64,000 nucleotides of DNA from Catenulispora sp. GP43 (GTDB lineage: Bacteria; Actinomycetota; Actinomycetes; Streptomycetales; Catenulisporaceae), in NCBI RefSeq assembly GCF_041260665.1, contig NZ_JBGCCT010000043.1, positions 1 through 64,000 of the forward strand, read 5' to 3'. Shown piece after piece: positions 49,556 to 58,627 of the stretch. The notes under the pieces are model-generated. The model was not told where the DNA came from. It made no database searches and saw nothing but the letters and a program-made list of their open reading frames with translations. Every line of letters begins with the position of its first letter. Position 1 is the stretch's first letter. Both the position numbers and the translations under genes were made by a program.

Positions 49556-49617
49556 CCGGACCAAGGCGCCGACCCCACTCTGCCGGGGCGGCGACACCAT
49601 CCACCTTGGGAGCCCCC

Positions 49618-51618
49618 GTGACCGAGCGCGGCAGTTCTTTCGAGCGAGACCGCCCCTGGGTGATGCGGACTTACGCCGGCCACTCCACCCCGGCCGAGTC
49701 CAACGCCCTGTACCGCAGGAACCTGGCAAAGGGCCAGACCGGTCTGTCGGTCGCCTTCGACCTGCCCACGCAGACCGGCTACGACCCGGACTCGATCCTG
49801 GCCCGCGGGGAGGTCGGCAAGGTCGGCGTGCCGGTCTCGCACCTGGGCGACATGCGCGCGCTGTTCGACGGCATCCCGCTGCAGCGGATGAACACCTCGA
49901 TGACCATCAACGCCCCGGCCATGTGGCTGCTGGCGCTGTACCAGGTGGCCGCCGAGGAACAGGGTGCCGATGTCGCGGCGCTGGCCGGCACCACGCAGAA
50001 CGACATCGTCAAGGAGTACCTGTCGCGCGGGACCTATGTCTTCCCGCCCGGCCCGTCGCTGCGGCTGATCACCGACACCATCGCCTACACGGTGGCGAAC
50101 CTGCCGAAGTGGAACCCGATCAACATCTGCTCCTACCACCTGCAGGAGGCCGGCGCGCAGCCGGTGCAGGAGGTCGCCTACGCGCTGTCCACGGCGATCG
50201 CCGTGCTCGACGGCGTGCGCGACTCCGGGCAGGTGGCGCCGGAGGACTTCGGCCAGGTGGTCGGGCGCATCTCGTTCTTCGTCAACGCCGGCGTGCGCTT
50301 CGTCGAGGAGATGTGCAAGCTGCGGGCCTTCGCGGCGCTCTGGGACCGGATCACGCGCGAGCGCTACGGCGTCGAGGACGAGAAGCTGCGCCGCTTCCGC
50401 TACGGCGTCCAGGTCAACTCCCTGGGGCTGACCGAGGCCCAGCCGGAGAACAACGTGCAGCGGATCCTGTTGGAGATGCTGGCCGTCACGTTGTCCAAGG
50501 ACGCGCGGGCGCGCGCCGTACAGCTGCCGGCGTGGAACGAGGCGCTGGGCCTGCCGCGGCCGTGGGACCAGCAGTGGTCGCTGCGCATGCAGCAGGTGCT
50601 GGCCTACGAGTCGGACCTGCTGGAGTACCCGGACCTGTTCGCCGGCTCGAAGGTGGTCGAGGCCAAGACCGACGAGATCGCCGACGCGGCCTGGGCGGAG
50701 ATCGAGCGCATCCAGGAGCTCGGCGGCGTCGTGGCGGCCGTGGAGTCCGGCTATCTGAAGGCGCAGCTGGTCGGCGCGCACGCCGAGCGGCGCGCGAAGA
50801 TCGAGTCCGGCGAGATGACGGTCGTGGGCGTCAACAAGTTCACCGAGACCGAGCCGAACCCGCTGACCGCCGACCTGGACGCCGCGATCCAGACCGTCGA
50901 CCCGGCCGTGGAGCAGCACGCCGTGGCGGCGCTGAAGGAATGGAAGGAGCAGCGGGACGGCGCGGCGGTGGACGCCGCACTGGCCCGGCTGCGCCGGGAG
51001 GCCGGAACGGAAGCGAACCTGATGGACGCGACGCTGGAGTGCGTGCGCGCCGGGGTCACCACGGGGGAGTGGACCGGGGTGCTGCGTGAGGTCTTCGGCG
51101 AGTTCCGGGCGCCCACCGGCGTCTCGGGCTCCACCGGGACCGCGATCCCGTCGGAGGAGCTCGTGGAGCTGCGCCGCGAGGTGGATCAGGCCTCTGAGGA
51201 GCTCGGCCGGCGGCTGCGGCTGCTGGTCGGCAAGCCCGGTTTGGACGGCCACTCCAACGGTGCCGAGCAGATCGCGGTGCGCGCCCGCGACGCCGGTTTC
51301 GAGGTCGTGTACCAGGGGATCCGGCTGACGCCGGCGCAGATCGCGGCCGCCGCGGTGGCCGAGGACGTGCACTGCGTCGGGCTGTCGGTGCTGTCCGGCT
51401 CGCATCTGCAGCTGGTGCCGGAGGTGTTGAAGGAGCTGCGGGCCTCCGGGGCCGGCTCGGTGCCGGTGGTGGTCGGCGGCATCATCCCCGACGCCGACGC
51501 GCGGGCGCTGCGCGAGGCCGGCGTGGCCGCGGTGTTCACCCCGAAGGATTTCGGGATCACGCAGATCCTGCACACCATCGTCGAAGAGATCCGGCGTGCC
51601 GGATCGGTCGCGGTCTGA
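49618..51618 (+). CDS. ecm: Ethylmalonyl-CoA mutase (MeaA-type, adenosylcobalamin dependent)
   Basis: 666 residues from GTG 49618 with GGGAG upstream. A single chain with the TIM-barrel mutase domain (RTYAGHSTPAESNALYRRNL, FDLPTQTGYDPDS, NTSMTINAPAMWLL) and a C-terminal B12 domain with the cobalt-ligand motif GLDGHSNGAEQ (DxHxxG). The barrel sequence and the one-chain layout fit Ecm/MeaA better than the two-subunit methylmalonyl-CoA mutase. It interconverts (2R)-ethylmalonyl-CoA and methylsuccinyl-CoA in the ethylmalonyl-CoA pathway. Its usual partner crotonyl-CoA carboxylase/reductase is not in the window. Confidence 0.88.
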   Translation: MTERGSSFERDRPWVMRTYAGHSTPAESNALYRRNLAKGQTGLSVAFDLPTQTGYDPDSILARGEVGKVGVPVSHLGDMRALFDGIPLQRMNTSMTINAPAMWLLALYQVAAEEQGADVAALAGTTQNDIVKEYLSRGTYVFPPGPSLRLITDTIAYTVANLPKWNPINICSYHLQEAGAQPVQEVAYALSTAIAVLDGVRDSGQVAPEDFGQVVGRISFFVNAGVRFVEEMCKLRAFAALWDRITRERYGVEDEKLRRFRYGVQVNSLGLTEAQPENNVQRILLEMLAVTLSKDARARAVQLPAWNEALGLPRPWDQQWSLRMQQVLAYESDLLEYPDLFAGSKVVEAKTDEIADAAWAEIERIQELGGVVAAVESGYLKAQLVGAHAERRAKIESGEMTVVGVNKFTETEPNPLTADLDAAIQTVDPAVEQHAVAALKEWKEQRDGAAVDAALARLRREAGTEANLMDATLECVRAGVTTGEWTGVLREVFGEFRAPTGVSGSTGTAIPSEELVELRREVDQASEELGRRLRLLVGKPGLDGHSNGAEQIAVRARDAGFEVVYQGIRLTPAQIAAAAVAEDVHCVGLSVLSGSHLQLVPEVLKELRASGAGSVPVVVGGIIPDADARALREAGVAAVFTPKDFGITQILHTIVEEIRRAGSVAV

Positions 51619-51643
51619 GCGGACTCCCTCGCCGCCGGACGCG

Positions 51644-51691
51644 AATCGGCGCCCTTCCCCCGGAGATATCCCCTAGGGAAGGGCGCCGATT
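51644..51691. terminator. Strong bidirectional hairpin after ecm
   Basis: ATCGGCGCCCTTCCC and GGGAAGGGCGCCGAT form a perfect 15-bp stem, extendable by one A-T pair, with a 16-nt loop. It lies between the convergent ecm and the small minus-strand gene. Confidence 0.88.
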
Positions 51692-51786
51692 TGTAGGCCC
51701 GCCCGTCTCCCACCACCGCCCGTTAAGGAGACGCTGCGCGTCACAGTATGAACTTTTATGCGAGCTCGAATTCACTCAACGACGAA

Positions 51787-52113
51787 TCAGGCGTCGGCCT
51801 TCTCGGCGGCTTCCTTCTCCGCGATGGCGTCCGGGTGGTGCTCGCCGGCGAATTCGCGGCCCAGCACCTCGTGCGTGACCCGCAGGTGGTCGATGCCGGT
51901 CTCGCCGTGCTCGGCGGCGTGGCCGTCCAGGGCGTTCAGGATGCGCTCGACGGGCTCGTGGTGGCCTTCCAGGCGCTGCTCGGCGTAGTAGGCGATGCCC
52001 AGCTTCATGAACAGCTTCGCGCCGTGCCGGTGGGCGCTCCACTCCTCGGCTTCCTCAACCGCGCCCTCGAAGCTCTTCTCGGTGATCTCGAGGCACTTGG
52101 CTATGAAACTCAT
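51787..52113 (-). CDS. Small histidine-rich protein of unknown function
   Basis: 108 residues. No family recognised. Ten histidines in 108 residues, in pairs (AHRH, GHHEP, GHAAEHG, DHLRVTH, EHHPD), with many Glu, suggest a helical metal-binding or buffering protein. The opening AKCLEITEKSFEGAVEEA faintly resembles a dodecin start, but the rest does not. It is soluble, with no signal peptide. GAGGAG is about 10 nt before the ATG. Divergent from the HEAT-like gene. Confidence 0.65.
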   Translation of the reverse strand: MSFIAKCLEITEKSFEGAVEEAEEWSAHRHGAKLFMKLGIAYYAEQRLEGHHEPVERILNALDGHAAEHGETGIDHLRVTHEVLGREFAGEHHPDAIAEKEAAEKADA

Positions 52114-52336
52114 CGGTCTGCGACTCCTCGCGTCGAAACGGCGCCCATCGACACTATCGACGAGGCGTATGCGTGCTCCCCTACACGCCCCTGCCGTGAC
52201 GGACAGAGTGCGGGTTAGCAGCGTATCGAGCTGAATGATAGCGGCAACTGCGAGAACGGGTTACGGCGAAGTGCGTATGCGGGACTAGTACTGCGATAGG
52301 GGAAGCTCTGCGTCTGCCCCGTGGGAACATCGAGTA

Positions 52337-52804
52337 ATGAACCAGTCGCCATCGGCTCGCGCGCGCAACCTGATCGCCGGCCATCCCGGGCGCACGGCGG
52401 ACGCGCGCCGCGCCGCCCTGCGGTTGTTCGTCCCCGAGGACGGCGACGCGCCGGTGCTGACACCGTTCCTGTTGTCGGTGGCCGCCGACGCGGCCGAGGA
52501 CGATCTGGTCCGCATCGAGGCGATCAGGGTGCTGCCGATCGCGTACATACCGGAGGGCGGCCCCGCGGCCTCCGTTCGAGCGGCCCTGATCCGGCTGGCC
52601 GCGGAGGACTCCGACTCCGACGTCCGCAACACCGCCGGCTACACCGTCTTCGATCTTCCCGGGGCCGAGGACGACGTCGCGCGGATGCGGGAGCTGATCG
52701 CGGCCGAGGAGGACGAGTTCGTCGCGGAGAACATCGACGCGTCTTTGGAGCTGTTCCTGGAACGCAGGAAGCGCAGAGGTGTTGTTGAGGAACCGTCGGG
52801 TTGA
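52337..52804 (+). CDS. HEAT-repeat-like small protein
   Basis: 155 residues, soluble, all-helical. Two or three degenerate HEAT-like helix pairs are visible ([36 protein letters not shown]), suggesting a protein-interaction scaffold. No catalytic motif. It starts at ATG 52337 with a weak GAG upstream. nucS begins 85 bp after it. Function unknown. Confidence 0.65.
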   Translation: MNQSPSARARNLIAGHPGRTADARRAALRLFVPEDGDAPVLTPFLLSVAADAAEDDLVRIEAIRVLPIAYIPEGGPAASVRAALIRLAAEDSDSDVRNTAGYTVFDLPGAEDDVARMRELIAAEEDEFVAENIDASLELFLERRKRRGVVEEPSG

Positions 52805-52875
52805 TCGGCACCGCACCGGTAGTCGTCCAGTCACCCACGGCAGCCCGGATGCGCGGCGCACCGCTTTCCCGTTGA

Positions 52876-52881
52876 TAGGCT
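52876..52881 (+). promoter_or_regulatory. -10 hexamer before nucS
   Basis: TAGGCT ends 8 nt before the nucS ATG, with no Shine-Dalgarno, fitting a leaderless transcript. Confidence 0.35.
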
Positions 52882-52889
52882 CCGATCCC

Positions 52890-53567
52890 ATGCGCATCGT
52901 CATCGCCCACTGCACCGTCGACTACGCCGGCCGTCTGTCCTCACACCTCCCGGAGGCCAAGCGCCTGCTGATGGTGAAGAACGACGGCAGCGTCTCGATC
53001 CACGCCGACGACCGCGCCTACAAGCCGCTCAACTGGATGTCGCCGCCGTGTGTGCTCAAGGAGACCGCCGGCGACGAGGACGGCGGCCTGGTCTGGACGG
53101 TCACCAACAAGGCCGGCGAGCGCCTGGTGATCACTCTGCGCGACATCGAGCTGGACTCCAGCCACGACCTCGGCGTCGACCCCGGCCTGCAGAAGGACGG
53201 CGTCGAGGCGCACCTGCAGGAACTGCTGGCCGAGCAGATCGAGACCCTGGGCACCGGCTGGACCCTGGTCCGCCGCGAGTACCCGACCGCCATCGGCCCG
53301 GTGGACATCATGGCCCGCGACGCCGACGGCGCCCACGTCGCCGTGGAGATCAAGCGCCGCGGCGAGATCGACGGCGTCGAGCAGCTGACCCGCTACCTGG
53401 AACTGCTCAACCGCGACCCGCTGCTGGCCCCGGTCCGCGGGGTGTTCGCGGCGCAGGAGATCAAGCCGCAGGCGCGGGTGCTGGCCGCGGACCGCGGGAT
53501 CGAGTGCACGGTGCTGGACTACGAGGTGCTGCGCGGGATGGACGACCCGAGTTCGCGGTTGTTCTGA
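52890..53567 (+). CDS. nucS: Mismatch-specific endonuclease NucS/EndoMS
   Basis: 225 residues. An N-terminal DNA-binding beta domain ([20 protein letters not shown]) and a C-terminal RecB-like nuclease with the [16 protein letters not shown] (D-ExK) core. The C-terminal SSRLF tail resembles the clamp-interacting end. It cuts both strands at G-T, G-G and T-T mismatches and replaces MutS/MutL in actinobacteria. ATG 52890 gives the standard start. Confidence 0.95.
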   Translation: MRIVIAHCTVDYAGRLSSHLPEAKRLLMVKNDGSVSIHADDRAYKPLNWMSPPCVLKETAGDEDGGLVWTVTNKAGERLVITLRDIELDSSHDLGVDPGLQKDGVEAHLQELLAEQIETLGTGWTLVRREYPTAIGPVDIMARDADGAHVAVEIKRRGEIDGVEQLTRYLELLNRDPLLAPVRGVFAAQEIKPQARVLAADRGIECTVLDYEVLRGMDDPSSRLF

Positions 53568-53708
53568 GGGCCGATTCGCCCCGAGTCGGTACTGATCCGG
53601 CCCCGCCGGCTGCCCGTGCGCGTCCCGTTTTCGTCCCCCCTTGGCTGGAGCGGGGAGGGTGAATCAGGATGTTGTCTCGAAGGTAACCGACACGGTGGGA
53701 GCAGAGAA

Positions 53709-54669
53709 ATGCAACTCAGCAGAAGAACCCTGCTAGCGGGGGCGGCGGCCGCGGTGGCCGCGCCGGCCACGCTGTACCTGGCCGAGGGCACCGCGCAGGC
53801 GTACGCGAGCTACGACGTCGCGGTGTGCGAGCAGTACCACAACCAGATACAGATCTACTCCTCGGCGGCCGGCTGGACCTCGCCGGAGTGGATCTGGTCG
53901 CCCGGCGCCGGCGGCTGGGCCAACCTCTCGGACGTGAAGTTCCGCAGCACGGCGAAGTTCGGGGAGGTGGCCCTGGTCGCGGCCTCCGGCGGCAACGTCG
54001 GCATGGTGGACAAGAACGCGTCCGGCACGCAGGGCACCGGCAGCCTGCTGTGGGAGGCCTCGCCCGGCTCCAACCCGCACGCGATCGAGCGGATCCCGAA
54101 CATCGGCGCGGTGGTCGCCGCGTCCTCCGGCGGCTACCTGCACGTCTACGGGCCGACCGCGATCAACGACCCGAGCACGCTGGCGCTGGTGCAGACCGTC
54201 AGCTTCCCGGGCGCGCACGGCCTCTGGTACGACGACGTGCACAACCGCTTCTGGGCGGTCGGCCAGGACAAGGCGACGTCGTACGCGGTCAGCGGCACCT
54301 ACCGGAACACCCGACGGGGTCGACGTCTCGATCGGCACGGGCAACCTGGGCCACAGCCTGGACGCGTCGTACAAGGACAGCGGCATCCTGCTGGTGAGCC
54401 ACACCAGCGCGGTGATCGCCATCAACAAGACGACGCACGCGGTGAGCACGGTGCACGCCAATCACGCGGTGAAGTCCTTCAGCCAGCACTCCTCCGGCGA
54501 GGCGTTCTGGGTGCAGAGCACCGGCAAGGCGTACCACGGCGACACCCGCGACTGGGTGAACCCGGACGTGCAGTTCTTCAACGCCGCGGGCGCGACCTCC
54601 TTCACCCGCGGCCTGTCCTACGGCGCGGAGTTCTACAAGGCCCGCCTGCACGCAGTCGGCTACCACTGA
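53709..54669 (+). pseudogene. Tat-exported protein (DUF6528-like), frameshifted
   Basis: A twin-arginine signal (LSRRTLLAGAAAAVAAPATL) leads into a beta-propeller-like domain (VAVCEQYHNQIQIYSS, VALVAASGGNVGMVDK). Around CCC 54310-54312 the frame changes: frame 1 ends in RNTRRGRR nonsense, while the +1 frame continues sensibly (DGVDVSIGTGNLGHSLDASY ... GAEFYKARLHAVGYH) to a stop at 54669. Removing one C restores a protein of about 319 residues. It is either a genuine mutation or a homopolymer sequencing error. The family name is tentative. Confidence 0.7.
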
Positions 54670-54682
54670 CGGCACGCCGCCG

Positions 54683-54811
54683 ATGCAGACCCCGGACATG
54701 CGCCAGCTCAGATCCTTCCTGGCCGTCGCCCGCGAACGCCTCGCCGCCGGCGCCGCCCTCGTCGCCGCCGACCTCGACGCCCTGGTCGACGAGGTGCGGC
54801 GCACAGCTTGA
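54683..54811 (+). CDS. Possible 42-residue helical small ORF
   Basis: ATG to TGA immediately after the frameshifted gene, encoding an amphipathic Ala/Arg/Leu helix (MRQLRSFLAVARERLAAG). No ribosome site is evident. It may be spurious. Confidence 0.22.
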   Translation: MQTPDMRQLRSFLAVARERLAAGAALVAADLDALVDEVRRTA

Positions 54812-54940
54812 CCCATGGGGCCCCAGTGGGACCGGCGCGAAGGCAGCGCGCCGGCTTCGCGTGGCGGAGCGTAGAGCGGGATCGAGCGCCGCCAGCAGGG
54901 TATCCGTCCCAGCTCTGGACCGGGATGCCGAGAGATGTTG

Positions 54941-54963
54941 GACATCAGTCGTGTGCTGATGTC
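54941..54963 (+). terminator. Hairpin with short T-run
   Basis: GACATCAG/CTGATGTC perfect 8-bp stem with 7-nt loop, then GTTTTG, 92 bp before the SCO5389-family gene. It may terminate transcripts from the left or act as a leader element. Confidence 0.5.
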
Positions 54964-55054
54964 GTTTTGAAAGCCCTTCGCCCCGACAGGTTAGAAGACC
55001 TCCGGGTTGGGCCATGCCTCTAGGTGTATCCCCTACCGGGAGGAGTCCTCTGAT

Positions 55055-55459
55055 ATGTCCCTCGATGTTTCCCCGGATCTGCTTGACGCCGCCGAGCGCG
55101 GTGAGGTGACCGACGAGCAGTTCGCCGAGTGCGTGCGGGACTCGCTGCCCTACGCGTGGCGGATGGTCAGCGACCTGTCGACCCGGCTGCACGTGGACGG
55201 CGCGGACGGGACCGGCTTCGTGGACAACACCACGCCGCCGCCGGACGAGCAGGCGCGCGGGCAGCTGCTCCGGGCTCTGGCCAGCGACGCCATCCGCGGC
55301 TGCCTGGAGCGGCACTTCGCGGTCAAGCTGGCGTTCCAGAACTGCCACCGGGTCGCGGTCTTCCCCGTCGGGACGTCCGCGGACTCCGAGGTGTACGGCA
55401 GGTTCACCTCTGTTCGTGCACAGCTCCTGAACCAGTCGCCGCTGCTGCGCGACTGCTGA
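55055..55459 (+). CDS. SCO5389-family conserved protein
   Basis: 134 residues. Highly conserved actinobacterial protein (MSLDVSPDLLDAAERGEV, FVDNTTPPPDEQARGQLLRA, HFAVKLAFQNCHRVAVFP, LLNQSPLLRDC) usually found close to nucS, as here. Soluble; no known activity. GGGAGGAG precedes the ATG. A strong terminator follows. Confidence 0.88.
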   Translation: MSLDVSPDLLDAAERGEVTDEQFAECVRDSLPYAWRMVSDLSTRLHVDGADGTGFVDNTTPPPDEQARGQLLRALASDAIRGCLERHFAVKLAFQNCHRVAVFPVGTSADSEVYGRFTSVRAQLLNQSPLLRDC

Positions 55460-55565
55460 GCCGCGGGTCCTGCGGAGCTGGTGGGGACGGTTCGGGTTCG
55501 GATAGCCGTACTGGAATACGGGCTGGTGCGGGCTTCCCGAATCGAGGCCGGAGGACTTGCGAAAG

Positions 55566-55610
55566 GCCGGTGGCGTCCCAGGGGGCAGGGGACGCCACCG
55601 GCTCTTCTTT
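55566..55610. terminator. Terminator between convergent genes
   Basis: GCCGGTGGCGTCCC pairs perfectly with GGGACGCCACCGGC (14 bp, 9-nt loop), followed by TCTTCTTT on the plus strand. It ends the SCO5389-family transcript and lies just beyond the LLM gene end. Confidence 0.88.
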
Positions 55611-55634
55611 GTCTCCGGCAGGACTCATACCCGT

Positions 55635-56606
55635 TCAGGCGCCGCGTAACAGTGGGAGCACTGAACTTCCCAAAGCCTTGATGTTCTCCAGCGTATGGTC
55701 GGGGCCGCCGCCCTCGACGAAGAGCAGGAAGTGTTCGATCCCGGTCGCTTGGCGGGCCTGTAGGATGCGGTCGGCGCAGTACGAGGCCGGCCCGATCGGG
55801 TGGATCGCCGTCAGGTGCTCGGCGTAGGCGTCGGGGTCGCGCATCGGCTGCCGGGTCCCGTCGAACCGGACATGCGCGGCCATCCCCGGGCGCAGCCACG
55901 TGGGCATCGTCTGTCGCAGAAGGCTGATTCCCGACGCGCGGGACTCGGCGACCTGGGCGACCACCACCGAGGCATGCGGCGCGCCGACCCCGTAGGCCCG
56001 CACCATCTCCGCCTTCTCGGCGTCGTCGGAGTGCATGCCGAGCAGCATCGGCAGCCGGCGTGCGGCTGCCATGGCCGCCGTCTCGGGGGACGTGCACGCC
56101 ACCAGCATCCGCGGACGTCCGCGCGGCACCACGGGGACCTCGCGGAACCGGTGGAACTCGCCGTCATAGGAAACAGAGTCCTGAGAACCCCAGGCGCACA
56201 GGACGTCCAGCGCCTCGGCGAGGGCCCGGTGCGACAGCCCTTCCATCCCGGTGCCGAACACCTCCAGGTCCACCCACGGCCCGCCGCGCCCGACCCCCAG
56301 CGTGAACCGGCCGCCGGTGAGCACGTCGAGCATCGCCGCCTGCTCGGCCACCGCGACCGGGTGCGCCGTGGACAGCACCGTCACGGCGGTCCCGATCCCG
56401 ATCCTCCGGGTGCGCCCGGCCAGCAGTGCGGCGAAGGTGAGAGCTGACGGGCAGGTGCCGTACGGCATGAAATGGTGCTCGGCCACGAAGACGTCGTCGA
56501 ACCCGGCGTCCTCGGCGGCGGTGCCGTAGTCCAGGGCGGTCTGCAGCGTCCGCTCCGGCGAGATGCCCGGAAAGCCCGCTGCCAACAGGAAAACACCGAT
56601 GCGCAT
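55635..56606 (-). CDS. LLM-class flavin-dependent oxidoreductase
   Basis: 323 residues from ATG 56606 (MRIGVFLLAAGFPG); an upstream in-frame ATG at 56627 would add seven. A luciferase-like TIM barrel with DDVFVAEHHFMPYG, GRTRRIGIGTAVTVLSTAHP and GGRFTLGVGRGGPW, the F420/FMN-binding signature regions. It would use reduced FMN or F420 on an unknown substrate. It is followed on the same strand only by the terminator. Confidence 0.87.
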   Translation of the reverse strand: MRIGVFLLAAGFPGISPERTLQTALDYGTAAEDAGFDDVFVAEHHFMPYGTCPSALTFAALLAGRTRRIGIGTAVTVLSTAHPVAVAEQAAMLDVLTGGRFTLGVGRGGPWVDLEVFGTGMEGLSHRALAEALDVLCAWGSQDSVSYDGEFHRFREVPVVPRGRPRMLVACTSPETAAMAAARRLPMLLGMHSDDAEKAEMVRAYGVGAPHASVVVAQVAESRASGISLLRQTMPTWLRPGMAAHVRFDGTRQPMRDPDAYAEHLTAIHPIGPASYCADRILQARQATGIEHFLLFVEGGGPDHTLENIKALGSSVLPLLRGA

Positions 56607-56753
56607 GGGTACCAGTGTGTAACCCATGTGGGCACTCTCACAGGCAAGAAGGTGCTGTCAGAACAGGGGTGTCGCGTAGATACTGACCAGTAACCGCAGA
56701 CTCCATCCCTCTAGGTAGCTGCGAGTCACCAAAACTCAAGGAGACGGATACCC

Positions 56754-58544
56754 ATGCCCCGCGAGTTCACCACCATCGGCATCGTCGGCCTGGGCACCAT
56801 GGGCGCCGGCATCGCCGAAGTCATGGCCCGCAACGGCATCAAGGTCATCGGCGTCGAGGTCGACGACGCCGGCCTGGCCCGCGGCCGCGGCCACCTGCAG
56901 GCCTCCGTGGCGCGCGCGGTCAAGCGCGGCAAGCTGACCGACGCCGAGGCCGGGGAGCTGACCGACCGGATCACCTTCAGCACCAGCCTGGACGACCTGG
57001 CCGCGGCCGAGCTCGTCGTCGAGGCCGTGCCGGAGGACCTGGCGCTCAAGCGCTCCGTCTTCCAGCGGCTGGACGCGATCTGTCCGCCCGAGACAGTCCT
57101 GGCCACCAACACCTCGGCGCTGTCGGTCACCGAGATCTCGGTGGCGACCGCCCGGCCCTCGCGCGTGGTGGGCGTGCACTTCTTCAACCCGGCCACGGTC
57201 ATGAAGCTGGCCGAGGTGGTGCGCACCGTGGTCACCGACCCGGAGGTGGTCGACGACGTCGAGGCCCTGGTGCGCCGGCTCGGCAAGGACGACGTCACCT
57301 GCGGCGACCGCGCCGGCTTCATCGCCAACGCGCTGCTGTTCGGCTACCTGAACCACGCGGTGGCGATGTACGAGCAGAAGTACGCCACCCGCGAGGACAT
57401 CGACACCGCCATGAAGCTCGGCTGCGGGCTGCCGATGGGCCCGCTGGCGCTGCTGGACCTGATCGGGATCGACACCGCCTACGAGATCCTGGACACGATG
57501 TACAAGCAGGGACGCGACCGGCTGCACGCCCCGGCGCCGATCCTGAAGCAGATGGCGACCGCGGGCCTGCTCGGCCGCAAGACCGGCCGCGGCTTCTACA
57601 CGTATGAGGGCTCTGACTCCCCGGTCGTGGTCGACGACGAGCAGACCCCCGTCGCCGGCGGCCGGGGCCGGCACGGCGACCAGGTCCGCGAGGTGCGCAA
57701 GATCGGCGTCGTGGGCTCGGGCACGATGGCCAACGGCATCGCGGAGGTCTGCGTCAAGGCCGGGTACGACACGGTGCTGGTGGCCCGCGCCACCGCCAAG
57801 GCCGACGCGGCGCGCGCGGCGATCGGGCGGTCGCTGGAGAAGGCGGTGCAGCGCGGCAAGCTGACCGAGCAGGACCGGGACGCGGCGCTGGCCCGCCTGC
57901 ACGGCACCGTCGACCTGGCCGACCTGGCAGAGGCCGACCTGGTGATCGAGGCGGTGGTGGAGGACGTCGAGGTCAAGCGCGCGCTGTTCGCGAACTTCGA
58001 CGAGCTGTGCAAGCCCGGCGCGATCCTGGCCACCACGACCTCCTCGCTGCCGGTCATCGAGTGCGCGATGGCCACCCGGCGGCCGGCCGACGTGATCGGC
58101 GTGCACTTCTTCAACCCGGCGCCGGTGATGAAGCTGGTCGAGGTGGTGCGCACGGTGAAGACCGCGGACGACGTGGCCGCCACGGTGCACGAGGTGTGCG
58201 CGAAGCTGGGCAAGGTCGCGGTGGACTGCGGCGACCGCGCCGGGTTCATCGTGAACGCGCTGCTGTTCCCGTACCTGAACGACGCGGTGAAGATGCTGGA
58301 GGCGCACTACGCCACGAGCGAGGACATCGACACCGCGATGAAGCGCGGCTGCGGCTACCCGATGGGCCCCTTCGAGCTGCTGGACGTGGTGGGCCTGGAC
58401 GTGTCGCTGGCCATCCAGCGGGTGCTGTACCTGGAGTTCCGCGAGCCCGGCTTCGCGCCGGCGCCGCTGCTGGAACACCTGGTGACCGCGGGATACCTGG
58501 GACGCAAGGCGGGTCGTGGGTTCCGGGATTACGGGTCCCGCTGA
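56754..58544 (+). CDS. Tandem-duplicated 3-hydroxyacyl-CoA dehydrogenase
   Basis: 596 residues consisting of two complete hydroxyacyl-CoA dehydrogenases in series. Half 1 (1-290) has IGIVGLGTMGAGIAEV, NTSALSVTEI, VHFFNPATVMKLAEV and GFIANALL. Half 2 (318-596) has IGVVGSGTMANGIAEV, TTTSSLPVIE, VHFFNPAPVMKLVEV and GFIVNALL. Both keep the Ser, His-Glu dyad and Asn; in half 2 the Asn of the NTS motif is Thr. The linker is about 28 residues (SDSPVVVDDEQTPVAGG). No hydratase domain, so it is not FadB. AAGGAG before the ATG. Confidence 0.92.
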   Translation: MPREFTTIGIVGLGTMGAGIAEVMARNGIKVIGVEVDDAGLARGRGHLQASVARAVKRGKLTDAEAGELTDRITFSTSLDDLAAAELVVEAVPEDLALKRSVFQRLDAICPPETVLATNTSALSVTEISVATARPSRVVGVHFFNPATVMKLAEVVRTVVTDPEVVDDVEALVRRLGKDDVTCGDRAGFIANALLFGYLNHAVAMYEQKYATREDIDTAMKLGCGLPMGPLALLDLIGIDTAYEILDTMYKQGRDRLHAPAPILKQMATAGLLGRKTGRGFYTYEGSDSPVVVDDEQTPVAGGRGRHGDQVREVRKIGVVGSGTMANGIAEVCVKAGYDTVLVARATAKADAARAAIGRSLEKAVQRGKLTEQDRDAALARLHGTVDLADLAEADLVIEAVVEDVEVKRALFANFDELCKPGAILATTTSSLPVIECAMATRRPADVIGVHFFNPAPVMKLVEVVRTVKTADDVAATVHEVCAKLGKVAVDCGDRAGFIVNALLFPYLNDAVKMLEAHYATSEDIDTAMKRGCGYPMGPFELLDVVGLDVSLAIQRVLYLEFREPGFAPAPLLEHLVTAGYLGRKAGRGFRDYGSR

Positions 58545-58627
58545 CGGATCCCGCTGGTCGAGACGGCCGTGTCCGCCGGGACGACCGGGTGGCCGAATGC
58601 CGGGCGCGGGCTGATTACCCTGGAGGT

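Noticed and set aside
49397-49617. Cobalamin riboswitch upstream of the mutase
   Set aside because: The leader from the predicted promoter is only about 55 nt and no B12-box-like element was seen.
51787-52113. Dodecin-like flavin-binding protein
   Set aside because: Only the opening residues are similar; length and the His-rich remainder do not fit the dodecin fold of about 70 residues.
54698-54811. LysR-type regulator fragment (MRQLRSFLAVARERLAAG)
   Set aside because: Only the first dozen residues resemble a LysR start; the rest does not continue the helix-turn-helix.
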